The translations under genes and the position numbers were made by a program. The notes under the pieces are model-generated. The model was not told the origin of the DNA and ran no database searches. It was given only the letters and a program-made list of their open reading frames with translations. Shown here piece after piece: positions 1-9,826 of a stretch of DNA of 64,000 nucleotides (position 1 is the stretch's first letter; each line of letters opens with the position of its first letter). The DNA comes from Oceanisphaera profunda (GTDB lineage Bacteria > Pseudomonadota > Gammaproteobacteria > Enterobacterales > Aeromonadaceae): positions 248,001 through 312,000 of the forward strand of contig NZ_CP021377.1 in NCBI RefSeq assembly GCF_002157895.1, written 5' to 3'.

Positions 1-1352
1 CGACACGTCGAGAGATAGCTCCTGATTAAACAGAACATCTCAGCACCTTGCATACTTCTAAAACTGCCGGATATCTTTTGCTGAACTTTGGTCATCCGGA
101 TGTCATTCTCACCCTGATTATTGGTAAACGGCACCATTACGTCAGACACCATAAAGCGCAAGACATCATCTTGATAGTCCCGTAATCGCTCTAATAATGC
201 CCGTGATTTGGTGCGTTTTAGCCGCCCTCGTTGGCCCTTTTTTCGAGTGCTTTCATCTGGTGGCGGACAATGGGTATCGCCCCTCGCTAAGATGCCCTGA
301 TACTCTTTTATATACTGCTGCTGGCTGAGCCCGTCTAACGCGCCCTCATCAATTTGCTGTTTATTTATCGTTTTTAATAAGGTTTGCAGCGCTTTGGCCC
401 ATTCCATGCCGTCCTGCTCCCAAGCACGCTCAAGTTCGCGCAGATGATGCGCATTGCACAAGGCATGCTCACATTGCGTGTATTGGTAATACGGTTTCCA
501 ATGGTCATGACACAACACACCGGTAAAATAAGGTAAAACACCCGCCTCATCCATGGCGAGCTTCCCTCTGTTTTTATGCGGGTAAAAATACGTCCACTGA
601 GTGGTCGATGCACCATGAAGCCAATGGCGTACGCCATCCACATTGATGCCCGTTTCATCGACGTGCAGTAACGGCGACTGCGCTAAGGCGTGCTGGATGG
701 CATCTTGCGCACCTGATGAACGCACTAATGTTGCGGCTTGCTCATTGAAGTTAAATAAGCTGCCCGCACTGAGGGGGATACCGAGTTGATCGTTAAAGTA
801 CTCTTCAATGCGGTTGTAAGGGAGTAGCTGATATTGAGATAAGTACACAGCATGGGCTTTCAGACCGGCGCCATATTGCACAGGGCGAGTTACACCGTGA
901 GGAAACTGTCCCATGAAACGGATACCGTGCTCGTCTTCAAGGATCTGAGCTTGATACTCGGTGACGACTTTACTGATATCGATATCAACCACTTGGCGCT
1001 TTTGAAAGCCAACTTCGTGGTACCGGCCTTTCGGCAAGGAATCTCGCTCCACATATATGATATTGATTTCATCAGGGGAGTCGGTTTGTAACAGGGTTTT
1101 TCCGATGCGGCCAGGCTGACCACCGGGCTTCAATTCAGAGCCGGGAGTGGGGGATTTCTTGCGATTCGTGTCTTGAGAAGGAGGAATGCTGCTGTTTTTA
1201 CTATTAAGGCCAAATTTTTGAGCCAACAACGTGACGATCATCAAAATGAGCTCAATCGACATTTTGAGAGAAGGCGTAATCGTTTTGTCTGCCATCAGTT
1301 GCTTTCGTGTTTGCTCAACAACGTCTTGGATATTGATGTCTTTTAAGTTCAT
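1..1352 (-). CDS. IS66-family transposase (TnpC-like), 3' end beyond window
   Basis: This is a DDE transposase gene read from 1352 leftwards with no stop before the window edge, so about 450 residues are visible and the C-terminus is missing. The start is MNLKDINIQDVV, followed by a coiled region, a KNSSIPPSQD motif and a GGQPGR linker, all typical of IS66 transposases. Three catalytic acidic positions fit the family: HVDETG, CHDHWKPYYQ, and NNQGENDIRMTKVQQKISG near the edge. The frame is open throughout, so the copy may be intact. No IS66 accessory genes (tnpA, tnpB) lie upstream, as in single-gene IS66 members. Some shorter open frames inside it are shadows. Confidence 0.9.
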   Translation of the reverse strand, partial: MNLKDINIQDVVEQTRKQLMADKTITPSLKMSIELILMIVTLLAQKFGLNSKNSSIPPSQDTNRKKSPTPGSELKPGGQPGRIGKTLLQTDSPDEINIIYVERDSLPKGRYHEVGFQKRQVVDIDISKVVTEYQAQILEDEHGIRFMGQFPHGVTRPVQYGAGLKAHAVYLSQYQLLPYNRIEEYFNDQLGIPLSAGSLFNFNEQAATLVRSSGAQDAIQHALAQSPLLHVDETGINVDGVRHWLHGASTTQWTYFYPHKNRGKLAMDEAGVLPYFTGVLCHDHWKPYYQYTQCEHALCNAHHLRELERAWEQDGMEWAKALQTLLKTINKQQIDEGALDGLSQQQYIKEYQGILARGDTHCPPPDESTRKKGQRGRLKRTKSRALLERLRDYQDDVLRFMVSDVMVPFTNNQGENDIRMTKVQQKISGSFRSMQGAEMFCLIRSYLSTC

Positions 1353-1378
1353 TATGCACGGAGTTAGCTGGCTTAGGA

Positions 1379-1478
1379 CTAGCATGACAGACTGACAGGA
1401 TCGGTCAAATGATCCTGAAAAAATAGTTGAGAAAAGGGATAATTTTCTCAACTTCGATTTCTAAGCTGAATAGTTACA
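1379..1478 (-). mobile_element. Probable left end of the IS66-family element
   Basis: The 125 bases between the transposase start and gloA contain two short hairpins (AGGATC/GATCCT around 1399-1418 and GTTGAGAAAA/TTTTCTCAAC around 1426-1454). They are followed by CTGTAACTATTCAGC read on the minus strand (about 1464-1478), a plausible terminal inverted repeat. The partner end lies outside the window, so the boundary and any 8-bp target duplication cannot be confirmed. Confidence 0.3.
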
Positions 1479-1530
1479 GTTTTTATTCAATTTCTAATCA
1501 ACTAACTCAACAACAAGCGGGAGCTAAACA

Positions 1531-1938
1531 ATGCGTATTTTGCATACCATGCTGCGAGTCGGTCACCTCGACAAGTCCATTGCCTTTTATACGGATGTGA
1601 TGGGCATGAAGTTATTGCGCACCAGTGAGAACGCCGAATATAAATACACACTGGCCTTCGTGGGCTATGGCCAAGAAGAAGATGAAGCTGTGTTAGAGCT
1701 GACCTACAACTGGGATACCCACAGCTACGACCAAGGCACCGCCTATGGCCATATTGCCATTGAAGCCGACGACATTTACGCCATGTGCGAGCAAATTCGT
1801 GCTGCGGGCGGCAAAGTCATTCGGGAGCCAGGCCCCGTCAAAGGCGGCAGCACTGTAATCGCCTTCGTCGAAGATCCTGACGGTTACAAAATTGAACTGA
1901 TCGCCAAAGCAGACGCAGGTAAAGGCTTAGGGGAATAA
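1531..1938 (+). CDS. gloA: Lactoylglutathione lyase (glyoxalase I)
   Basis: Glyoxalase I isomerises the hemithioacetal of methylglyoxal and glutathione to S-lactoylglutathione in the cytosol, the first step of methylglyoxal detoxification. The 135-residue protein has the usual length of the Ni-dependent bacterial enzyme. All four metal ligands are at the E. coli positions: His5, Glu56, His74 and Glu122. Two VOC-type beta-alpha-beta-beta-beta modules span roughly 1-65 and 70-130. A ribosome site (AAGCGGGAG) lies upstream of the ATG. It stands alone between the IS66 end and cysB, which is convergent. Confidence 0.97.
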   Translation: MRILHTMLRVGHLDKSIAFYTDVMGMKLLRTSENAEYKYTLAFVGYGQEEDEAVLELTYNWDTHSYDQGTAYGHIAIEADDIYAMCEQIRAAGGKVIREPGPVKGGSTVIAFVEDPDGYKIELIAKADAGKGLGE

Positions 1939-2259
1939 AGAACAGCGCCCAGCACCAAGCGCCAAGGAAAACAAAAGGCGGTGTTTATCTTTAATGCCGT
2001 CTTCCTGAACTCGATTCAGGATCTCGCTTTAGGCTTTAAAACCAAAGAGTAGATACCGGAGCAAGTCGGTATGACGGCATAGGGCCAACAAAGAAGAGGC
2101 TATCTTTTAGCCGTCTTCCTGAACTCGATTCAGGATCTCGCTTTAGGCTTTAAAACCAAAGAGTAGATACCGGAGCAAGTCGGTAAGACGGCATAGGAAC
2201 GGTGTTCTTCTTTAACTTACGGCGTACAGCGTAAGACGCACAGCTCCCCGAAGGGGTGA
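1939..2259. repeat. Two 88-bp direct repeats between gloA and cysB
   Basis: The gene-free stretch holds two copies of an 88-bp unit at 1996-2083 and 2110-2197 that I read as differing by one base (TATGACGG versus TAAGACGG). Each contains the inverted pair CCTGAA/TTCAGG and a second half ending GACGGCATAGG. The same hairpin core occurs at other intergenic sites in this window. A shorter palindromic GCGCCCAGCACCAAGCGCC motif follows gloA at about 1944. Confidence 0.85.
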
Positions 2260-3273
<1,014 letters not shown>

Positions 3274-3380
3274 TTACCAGATCCGAGAAAAAAATTCTCT
3301 GAGGGTCTTACTAATAACTATAAGTTATATATGAATTGTATACAAAACCGGCAAATCATCCTGTTAATTCAACACAAATT

Positions 3381-3669
3381 ATACCAATCTGGAAAACTAA
3401 CTGATCAAGGCCTTACCGCCACGCTTCTTGGTAACGAGAGGCACGGAAAAATAGTGTTCAGATCTGAGAATAACGCTAAGTAGTGCTTGAATAGGAGGGG
3501 CCCTTACCATGGAAGCTCTTAGTCACTTGTCGCACGTGAACTGCGTCCGTGAGTTCCGTGGATTCAGTGGCAAAAATTAGTCTTGGGTCTTTGGTCTTCT
3601 GCTTTCGGCTCGGCGTGGTGATTTTTAGCTTAATGTAAACAGGTCACATACTTACTTAGAATGGTATTA
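3381..3669. mobile_element. MITE-like intergenic element, copy A
   Basis: This element fills most of the 500-bp gap between cysB and the next gene. It begins ATACCAATCTGGAAAACTAA and ends ACTTAGAATGGTATTA, so its termini are imperfect inverted repeats. Internal arms related to CACGG...GGCACGGAA (left) and TCCGTG...GTGGCAAAA (right) can pair. A second element at 47284-47582 shares both ends and similar length. No open reading frame is convincing inside it. Confidence 0.7.
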
Positions 3670-3733
3670 GCCAAACCCCACCGACTGGGGTACCATTTAT
3701 TTTTACCTTTCACCCTAACTGAGTCGCCGATAT

Positions 3734-4498
3734 ATGACGTTGACCCTGATCCTCATAGCCATAGGCGCCCTGCTTTTTCTGGTCATTATTTACAATATGG
3801 TGCAGCAGTATTTAAATAAGCAAGAAGCAGAGAAACGCACCTTATTACTCAAACATAAAAACATCATCAACGAAACCGAAGAACTCCTGCAGAACGCCGG
3901 CCAGTTGCCCTTTAGTAAGGCCATAGTACTGACCTTATATCAGCGTATTCTCTACAGCCTGCAGATCATGACGCAGCAAGACCCCACTAATCTGCAAATA
4001 AAGACCCGCCGCACTAACATTGAGCAGCAGATTCATCAGGTAAAAGAACATTACCAAATGGAGAATGCGGCTCTTAAGTCACCGGATTCGGATCAGCAAG
4101 CTATTCAAATGCTACAAATAGTAAAACGCCTGCGCGCAGTGCTGCGTATCGAGCACAATAGAGGCAAAGTAGGTAATCAGGTTTTTGTGGTGGAAGACCG
4201 GCGTTTAGAGTTAATCCGTTTAAAAGTCAATCTGATCAATCTGGCCAAGCGAGCAGGTGCAGCACTCGCCAATCGCGATAACAATACCGCACTGCAAATG
4301 CTGAAAAAGGGCCTGACCGTGCTGGATCAAATACCCGATAAAGATGAACAGCTAAAGAGCATAGAAACCAGCATGCAGCAGCGCTTAGGTGAGCTTACCA
4401 GTAGCCAAAAACAAGTTGCACAAGAGCAAAAAATTCGAGAAGAAGAAAGTGAAAAGTCTGAACTCGACCAACTCTTTGAACCGAAGAAAAAGTGGTAA
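3734..4498 (+). CDS. Membrane-anchored coiled-coil protein of unknown function
   Basis: I do not recognise this 254-residue protein with confidence. Residues 3-23 form a single hydrophobic segment (LTLILIAIGALLFLVIIYNM), likely an inner-membrane anchor. The rest is charged, helical and rich in Gln, Glu and Lys, with probable coiled coils around 27-120 and 210-250. The C-terminus is acidic/basic and ends EPKKKW. The ribosome site is weak. The gene ends 6 bases before yecM and very probably shares its transcript. A scaffold or cell-envelope role would be guesswork. Confidence 0.85.
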   Translation: MTLTLILIAIGALLFLVIIYNMVQQYLNKQEAEKRTLLLKHKNIINETEELLQNAGQLPFSKAIVLTLYQRILYSLQIMTQQDPTNLQIKTRRTNIEQQIHQVKEHYQMENAALKSPDSDQQAIQMLQIVKRLRAVLRIEHNRGKVGNQVFVVEDRRLELIRLKVNLINLAKRAGAALANRDNNTALQMLKKGLTVLDQIPDKDEQLKSIETSMQQRLGELTSSQKQVAQEQKIREEESEKSELDQLFEPKKKW

Positions 4499-4504
4499 AC
4501 ACTG

Positions 4505-5047
4505 ATGCCTAACTTAGATGATATTCTCACTAATCTGGATCATTTTTTAGCCGAGCTTGAACAAGGCATGCTGGATCACGGCTTAGCACTGCGCTTAGGC
4601 CAGATGGACCATGTGTGCGTGCGCGCTGCCACTAATCAAGAATATCTCGAGTTACGTGAACGCTTAGCGCAATTTGGCCAAACTTTAGTAGAAGGCATGA
4701 TTGGCGGCCGCCCCATCATTACCTTTAAGCTTGCCCATCCCATTGCCAGCGCCTTTGGCCCTATCCCTTGCCTAGAATTAGCCGCACCAAAAGCGGGAAA
4801 ACAACACACTCAAGGCTTAGAGCACAGCGAGATAGTGGTGCCGAGCCTCGAGCAGTTACTTCTCGATTATCCTTGGGTGCCCTTTAACCGCAGCGGCTTA
4901 GCCAGCTCAACCCCCGAGCTCAGCTTGAGCATAGCGCCCTACCAAATCAAATTTCACTGCCAGAGCCTAGCCGACACCATAGCGGCAGAAATTGCCCACG
5001 CCCAAGTGATCCCCGTGCCAGAGGATTACTTTAAAACAAGGCGGTAA
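4505..5047 (+). CDS. yecM: YecM-family VOC-fold protein
   Basis: The 180-residue product resembles E. coli YecM, a protein of the vicinal-oxygen-chelate (glyoxalase/dioxygenase) fold whose function is unknown. Matching features are the DHVCVRAAT segment near residue 36, GRPIITFKLAHPI near 75, HSEIVV near 105 and the C-terminal IKFH block. It follows the coiled-coil membrane gene by 6 bases, which suggests co-expression. Metal-site residues (H, H and E) are present in order, but no substrate can be inferred. Confidence 0.85.
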   Translation: MPNLDDILTNLDHFLAELEQGMLDHGLALRLGQMDHVCVRAATNQEYLELRERLAQFGQTLVEGMIGGRPIITFKLAHPIASAFGPIPCLELAAPKAGKQHTQGLEHSEIVVPSLEQLLLDYPWVPFNRSGLASSTPELSLSIAPYQIKFHCQSLADTIAAEIAHAQVIPVPEDYFKTRR

Positions 5048-5130
5048 CGATGAGTTGGAACGAAATAAAATAGCCGTTTAGACTCGGCTATTCGGACAAC
5101 TAGGTTGAAAACCGCCGCACTCCTGTTCAT

Positions 5131-5208
5131 TGCGAGCGCAGCGACGCGGCAATCTATATTTAGCCACTGCGCAGGCTTGTCGCATGGATTGCCGCGCTGC
5201 GCTCGCAA
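5131..5208. repeat. GCGGCAATC-type inverted repeat, copy 1
   Basis: The arms TGCGAGCGCAGC...GCGGCAATC and GGATTGCCGCGCTGCGCTCGCA pair almost perfectly around a short loop. Related copies lie at 13591, 17461 and 38398. It sits in the convergent gap between yecM and the transporter gene and could act as a bidirectional mRNA end. Confidence 0.8.
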
Positions 5209-5222
5209 AGACCACCCCCTCG

Positions 5223-6422
5223 TCAGTTGGCTGCTTGCAGCTCAACATTTTGATTTGTTTTTCTCAGCAATCGCCACGTTAAACCCGCGGTCACCAGTAA
5301 TACCAACACGCTGCCAAGCATTACACCGGGCAAACCTGCCCAGGCCCAAAAAGGGTATAAGTACAGCCCACCTAGGCTGGCTCCTAAATAATAAAATACC
5401 AAATACAAGGCGGATGCCAAGGCGCGGTGTTGCGTTACGCTGCGCCCCACCCAACTGCTGGCACAGGCATGAGCCAAAAAGAAAGCAAAGCTGTCGACAA
5501 ACAGCGTCAACAAAATAACCGGTAACTTCGGGCTAAGTAGTCCTAGGTTGCCGATGGCCATAATGGCAATCGCCGCTAATAAGGTTTGGCACAGGCCAAA
5601 ACGATTGATCAACCAACCGCTAATGCTGGAGGCGAAGGTACCTGACAGGTAAGTTAAAAATAATAAACCCAACGCGGCGCTGGCTAACTGAATGGGCGGC
5701 GCCGACAAGTAAAATGCCACATAGGTGTATTGATTTAAGAACACCATAAAATTAAGCCCGCCCACCAGATAGATGGGCCACAGCAGCGGGTTTTTAATGT
5801 GCTTAACCAGAGCAGCTGTACCCTGGCCCTTGTGCGCTGGCACAAAATGCTGAGAAGCCGGCAACCATTTTACTAATGGCAGCCACAACAATAAACTCAG
5901 ACCCGCTAACACCATAAAACTGGTTTGCCAATGGCCGCCCCACTCGGCCAGTAAGCCGCCAAACACCCTGCCTGCTATGCCCCCCAAAGAATTCGCTGCT
6001 ATATAAATGCCAATGCTGGTGACCAAGGCTTTAGGCGTAAATTCCTCGCTCATGTACGCCACCGCCGTCGCCGGCAAGCCCGCCAAAAAGAAGCCTTGCA
6101 TGCCCCTTGCTACCAGCACGCTAGAAAACTGGCTTAGCTGGGAGACGATTAATCCCAACACTAAGGCCACCAGTAAACAGCCCAGCATCACAGGCTTGCG
6201 CCCTAATTGATCGGCCACTCTGGCCCAAAACAATAAACCCAGCGCCAGCCCAAGCGTAGAGATCGATAACACCCACGTCGCCGACAATGCAGATACGGAA
6301 AAGTCACTGGCTAGCAGCGGTAATAAGGGTTGGGCGACGTATAAATTTATAAACACCAGCATAGAGCCTAAGCCCAATACCAAGGTGGCCCGCCACCACA
6401 GCGGGGTTTTTAGCTCTATCAT
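5223..6422 (-). CDS. ynfM: MFS transporter, YnfM-like
   Basis: This 399-residue integral membrane protein has about twelve hydrophobic segments and the major-facilitator signature between helices 2 and 3 (ARVADQLGRKPVM, about residues 66-79). Overall it looks like the E. coli YnfM/arabinose-efflux-type subfamily, where substrates are unproven. The ATG has a good AGGAG site 8 bases upstream. It is divergent from a LysR gene, as ynfM is from ynfL in E. coli, so that regulator probably controls it. The Lys/Asn-rich C-terminus is cytoplasmic. Confidence 0.88.
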   Translation of the reverse strand: MIELKTPLWWRATLVLGLGSMLVFINLYVAQPLLPLLASDFSVSALSATWVLSISTLGLALGLLFWARVADQLGRKPVMLGCLLVALVLGLIVSQLSQFSSVLVARGMQGFFLAGLPATAVAYMSEEFTPKALVTSIGIYIAANSLGGIAGRVFGGLLAEWGGHWQTSFMVLAGLSLLLWLPLVKWLPASQHFVPAHKGQGTAALVKHIKNPLLWPIYLVGGLNFMVFLNQYTYVAFYLSAPPIQLASAALGLLFLTYLSGTFASSISGWLINRFGLCQTLLAAIAIMAIGNLGLLSPKLPVILLTLFVDSFAFFLAHACASSWVGRSVTQHRALASALYLVFYYLGASLGGLYLYPFWAWAGLPGVMLGSVLVLLVTAGLTWRLLRKTNQNVELQAAN

Positions 6423-6892
6423 GGACGACTCCTAGTGCTGAGCCTTGACCTTAGCGCGGACTGGAGTATAAATAAAATACATAAAATTTATAAAAACAAT
6501 AAATAAAACTGATGGCGATAGAGCTAAAACTCAGCCTAAAACCTTTTTTGCCACGGAATACACGGAAGAACACGGAAAAATTAAGCTGAGATAAGAACGA
6601 AAAGTACCAAGAGACCTTATTGGTAAGACCAAGCTCTAAAGGGAACGGTGTTGTAATGTGCCTCTCTTAATCACTACAGGGTTCGGCACGGTTTGATGTT
6701 TTAAACAGTGACGCCTGGGTTGTAATGCGAGAACAAGTGTTCGCCTACAAAGCACTGCGAAGGGTGAAGGGTGAAGGGTGAAGAGAACGAGCTGACACAC
6801 CGAATCTTCAGGGGCCGAGTATTCTGTGTAGCCTTGTCCCATGTCGTCCCGCTTACCCTTCACCCCTTTACAATGCCTTATAAGGATAAAAT
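6423..6892. repeat. Divergent intergenic region with repeat fragments
   Basis: This 470-bp region separates the divergent transporter and LysR genes. It holds a left-arm fragment of the CGGAAGAACACGGAA family (about 6541-6630), the GCGAGAACAAGTGTTCGC hairpin (6726-6745) and a small GAAGGGTGAAGGGTGAAG triplet repeat (6759-6780). Both promoters must lie here, but I cannot place a clear LysR T-N11-A box. Confidence 0.6.
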
Positions 6893-7774
6893 ATGCTTGA
6901 TGTGAAATGGTTGCGCCAGTTTGCTGCCGTGGCCCGTGAGGGCAATATTACTCGTGCCGCTCAGCAATTACGCTTGGCACAGCCGGCGGTGAGCATGACG
7001 CTAAAAAAGCTGGAGCAACACTTAGGTGTCGCTTTATTTAATCGCCTGCAAGGCCGGTTGCACCTCACCACCGAGGGCGAGCGCTTGTACCAGCACGCGC
7101 AACGTATTCTTCATGCCCTCACCTTGGCCGAGCAAGATATGGCGGCGCTGCAAAACCTTGATAGTGGTGAAGTCTGTATTGGCATACCCAGCATGTTGGG
7201 CTCATTTTACTTTCCGCCGCTGTTAATGGCCTTTAAGCACCAATATCCCGGACTGTCGATCAAGGTCATCGAAGCAGGCACCCAAGATGTGTTGGCGCAA
7301 CTCTGCCAAGGCCAACTGAGCTTAGGCATAGTACTTACTGCCTCTTTGCCCGCCGAACTGAATGGTTTACCGTTATTGCGCGAAGAAATGGTGGCGGTGG
7401 TGAATGCCGAGCATCCGGCGCGCACGTTGCCCGCGATAAGCATGGCGGATTTTTTAGCTGAAGAATTGGCTTTATTTCGCCACGGTGTTTTTCATCGAGA
7501 ATACTTAGAAGCCATGGCAAAAAAGAGTGGCATCAAGCTGCACATTGGTTTTGAGAGTAATTTAATTACGCTGCTAAAAGCTGTGGTGCGCCAAGGTTTC
7601 GCCATTACCACCTTTTTACGGATGGTGATTAAAGACGATGACGACTTGTTCGCCGTGCCTTTTGTAGAGCCTTACTTTCTGGATTTATGTTTGGCTTGGC
7701 CCAATCACCGCCCGCTTTCCCGCGCAGAGCAAGCCTTTGTGGAGTTTATGCAAAAATCAGCGCCCGGCGCCTAG
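6893..7774 (+). CDS. LysR-family transcriptional regulator (YnfL-like)
   Basis: The 293-residue protein has an N-terminal winged helix-turn-helix (residues 4-62, AAQQLRLAQPAVSMTLKKLEQHLG) and a periplasmic-binding-like effector domain from about 90 to 290. It is divergent from an MFS transporter, matching the E. coli ynfL-ynfM arrangement, so it most likely regulates that transporter and itself. The start has a clear AAGGA site 7 bases upstream. The inducer cannot be inferred. Confidence 0.88.
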   Translation: MLDVKWLRQFAAVAREGNITRAAQQLRLAQPAVSMTLKKLEQHLGVALFNRLQGRLHLTTEGERLYQHAQRILHALTLAEQDMAALQNLDSGEVCIGIPSMLGSFYFPPLLMAFKHQYPGLSIKVIEAGTQDVLAQLCQGQLSLGIVLTASLPAELNGLPLLREEMVAVVNAEHPARTLPAISMADFLAEELALFRHGVFHREYLEAMAKKSGIKLHIGFESNLITLLKAVVRQGFAITTFLRMVIKDDDDLFAVPFVEPYFLDLCLAWPNHRPLSRAEQAFVEFMQKSAPGA

Positions 7775-7790
7775 AACAAAAATAAAAACT

Positions 7791-8040
7791 AAGACCTTCT
7801 CGCAACGGAATCCACGGAACCCACGGAAAAATAGAGATGAGATAAGGGCGAAAAAGACCAAACGATCTTATTGGTAAGAGCCAGACTCAAAAACGGCCTT
7901 ACGTCAATTATTGGTGACTAGGGATTAGGGGTTGAAATTCACCAATCCCCAATCACCAACCCCTGCTTTTTCAATTGTTCCGTGTTCTTCCGTGACTCTC
8001 GTTACCAAGAAGCGTGGCAAAGATATCTCTTGGGTTAGGC
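7791..8040. repeat. CGGAAGAACACGGAA-family inverted repeat between LysR gene and dusC
   Basis: The left arm (CGCAACGGAATCCACGGAA, from 7801) and right arm (TTCCGTGTTCTTCCGTGACT then GCGTGGCAAAG, to about 8031) flank a central hairpin, ATTGGTGACTAGGGATT/AATCCCCAATCACCAA (7909-7962). This internal part resembles that of the MITE-like elements, but the TACCA ends are not clear here. Confidence 0.6.
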
Positions 8041-8134
8041 TTTATTTTTACCTTCCAGATTATGGCTGACAGCTCCCTGAAGCGGTTTCTGTTATAATCT
8101 CGGCCTCAACATTATTGATGTAACCAACGTGACT

Positions 8135-9064
8135 ATGCGCTTGATATTGGCCCCTATGGAAGGGGTGTTAGACCATTTGATGCGAGACTTACTGACCCGC
8201 ATTAATCCCTTCGACTTATGTGTCACCGAGTTTATTCGCGTGGTGGACATGCGTTTACCACCGCGGGTGTTTCATCGCCTGTGCCCTGAGTTACACCAAG
8301 GCTGCAAAACGCCGGTTGGCACTCCGGTACGTATTCAGCTGTTAGGCCAAGATGAAAACTGGCTGGCAGAAAATGCCGACCAAGCTTGCCTGTTAGGTGC
8401 CCAAGGCATCGACCTTAACTTTGGCTGCCCCGCTAAAACCGTGAATAAAAGTCGCGGCGGTGCCGCTTTACTGGCCGACAGTGAACAGCTGTATCGCATT
8501 GCTAAAGCGGTGCGCGCCGCCGTGCCTGCCCATTTGCCGGTGAGCGCCAAAATTCGCTTAGGACTAGAAGACAGAGACAGCTATTTAGAAAACAGCCAAG
8601 CGCTGGCCGCAGGTGGTGTGACTGAGCTAACCGTGCATGCGCGCAGCAAAAAAGACGGTTATCGCCCACCGGCCTATTGGCCCTTGGTCGCCAATATTCG
8701 CGCCGCGTTAACCATTCCGGTGATCATTAACGGCGAGATCTGGAATGCAGAACAGTCCAAGCAGGCGCAAGCGCAAAGTGAGTGCAGCGATGTGATGTTA
8801 GGTCGTGGTGCGCTGGCCTTGCCTAATTTGGCAGCCACCATTAAACAGGGCACTCCACCCATGAGCTGGCCCGAAGTCGTAGCCTTATTATTGGCCTATT
8901 CGGCACAAGAAATAGCCGGTGATAAAGGCGAATATTATCCCAATCGCATCAAGCAATGGTTAAGCTACTTAAAGATCCAATATGAGCCGGCCCATGCTTT
9001 GTTTGGCGAAATTCGCACGCTAAAACACACTGATGACATTCGTCGCCTGCTTGCTTCACTCTAG
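8135..9064 (+). CDS. dusC: tRNA-dihydrouridine(16) synthase
   Basis: DusC reduces uridine 16 in the tRNA D-loop with FMN and NADPH. The ATG at 8135 gives the family start MRLILAPMEGVLDHLMRDLL; a GTG two codons earlier is also in frame. FMN-barrel motifs are visible: APMEG (6-10), the CVTEF segment specific to DusC, NFGCPAKTVNKSRGGAALL with the catalytic Cys near residue 98, and MLGRGAL near 217. At 309 residues it matches the family. KIRLG and HARSKKDGY complete the signature. It is followed by a separate small zinc-protein gene. Confidence 0.96.
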   Translation: MRLILAPMEGVLDHLMRDLLTRINPFDLCVTEFIRVVDMRLPPRVFHRLCPELHQGCKTPVGTPVRIQLLGQDENWLAENADQACLLGAQGIDLNFGCPAKTVNKSRGGAALLADSEQLYRIAKAVRAAVPAHLPVSAKIRLGLEDRDSYLENSQALAAGGVTELTVHARSKKDGYRPPAYWPLVANIRAALTIPVIINGEIWNAEQSKQAQAQSECSDVMLGRGALALPNLAATIKQGTPPMSWPEVVALLLAYSAQEIAGDKGEYYPNRIKQWLSYLKIQYEPAHALFGEIRTLKHTDDIRRLLASL

Positions 9065-9154
9065 CCACACTCTTGCCGCTCTTTGATTTACGTCATGCTG
9101 TAGCGCAGCAGGTCTGCGTACAATGATGCTCATTTCAGCGTTTAGGAAGCGATC

Positions 9155-9523
9155 ATGAGCAGCGTACTAGAGTCTCAACTAGAAGAGCGACTAACGGCGG
9201 AAGCTGCTGTACGGCGGCTGGTATTTTTGCAGGCGGTGCACGCCTTAGATACCGACTTGGCTGACCGACTTAAAGATTTGTCGCCGGATGAATGGGCCGA
9301 TTACTCTGCCTTAAACGCCTGGCCGCAGTTACAGCCACACATTAAACAGCTGCAACAAGTCGATGCCGCGCTGTGCCAGCAGCAGTTGGGGTTATACGGT
9401 TTATGCAGCGATTGTGAGGTAGAGCTTAGCCGTGAACAATTATACCAAGACCCTTGTCGCCAGCGCTGCAGCCTCTGCCACAGTAAGCACTTGAATAGCC
9501 AACAAGGCAGTTGGAAGCTCTGA
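9155..9523 (+). CDS. DksA/TraR-type zinc-finger protein
   Basis: This 122-residue protein ends in a four-cysteine zinc finger, Cys84-x2-Cys87 and Cys105-x2-Cys108, typical of the DksA/TraR group. The helical N-terminus (1-75) could insert into the RNA polymerase secondary channel, but the acidic coiled-coil tip of true DksA is not obvious. It is a short paralogue rather than DksA itself. GAAGCG lies upstream of the ATG. Any role in stringent-type control is inferred from the family only. Confidence 0.8.
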   Translation: MSSVLESQLEERLTAEAAVRRLVFLQAVHALDTDLADRLKDLSPDEWADYSALNAWPQLQPHIKQLQQVDAALCQQQLGLYGLCSDCEVELSREQLYQDPCRQRCSLCHSKHLNSQQGSWKL

Positions 9524-9561
9524 TAGCAGCGCCGGGCGCCCAGCTAAACCAAAACCGTGCC

Positions 9562-9722
9562 TAATACCATTCTAAGTAAATAAATGATTTACATGAGATT
9601 TAGATAAAAGAACAACACACTTAACCACCGTCATACTGGGCCTACCCCGGTATCTTTCTGCAGCAAGATCCTGACTTTCGTCAGGATGACGAGGTGAACT
9701 GTTAGTTTTCCCGATTGGTATA
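9562..9722. mobile_element. MITE-like intergenic element, copy D (short)
   Basis: The ends are TAATACCATTCTAAGTAA and GTTAGTTTTCCCGATTGGTATA, the same terminal types as copies A, B and C. Its middle contains the GATCCTGACTTTCGTCAGGATGACG hairpin of another repeat family, which suggests one repeat inserted in another or a modular element. It is 161 bp long. Confidence 0.65.
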
Positions 9723-9771
9723 AGTCCTCTTTAATCTTCGCCCTTTACGCATCAGCCTTATTTTAGGCAAC

Positions 9772-9797
9772 AAAAAGCCGGCTTGCGCCGGCTTTTT
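9772..9797 (-). terminator. Rho-independent terminator of the porin gene
   Basis: An AGCCGGC/GCCGGCT stem with a TTGC loop is flanked by A and T runs. It lies 30 bases past the porin stop. The symmetrical A/T runs mean it could also stop transcripts arriving from the other side. Confidence 0.85.
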
Positions 9798-9826
9798 ATG
9801 CTTCTTAATTTAGCTAGGGCTAAACC

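Noticed and set aside
374-1123. Short open frames on both strands inside the IS66 region, at first sight a broken transposase
   Set aside because: The true frame from 1352 to the left edge is open throughout and carries all transposase motifs; the short frames are shadows.
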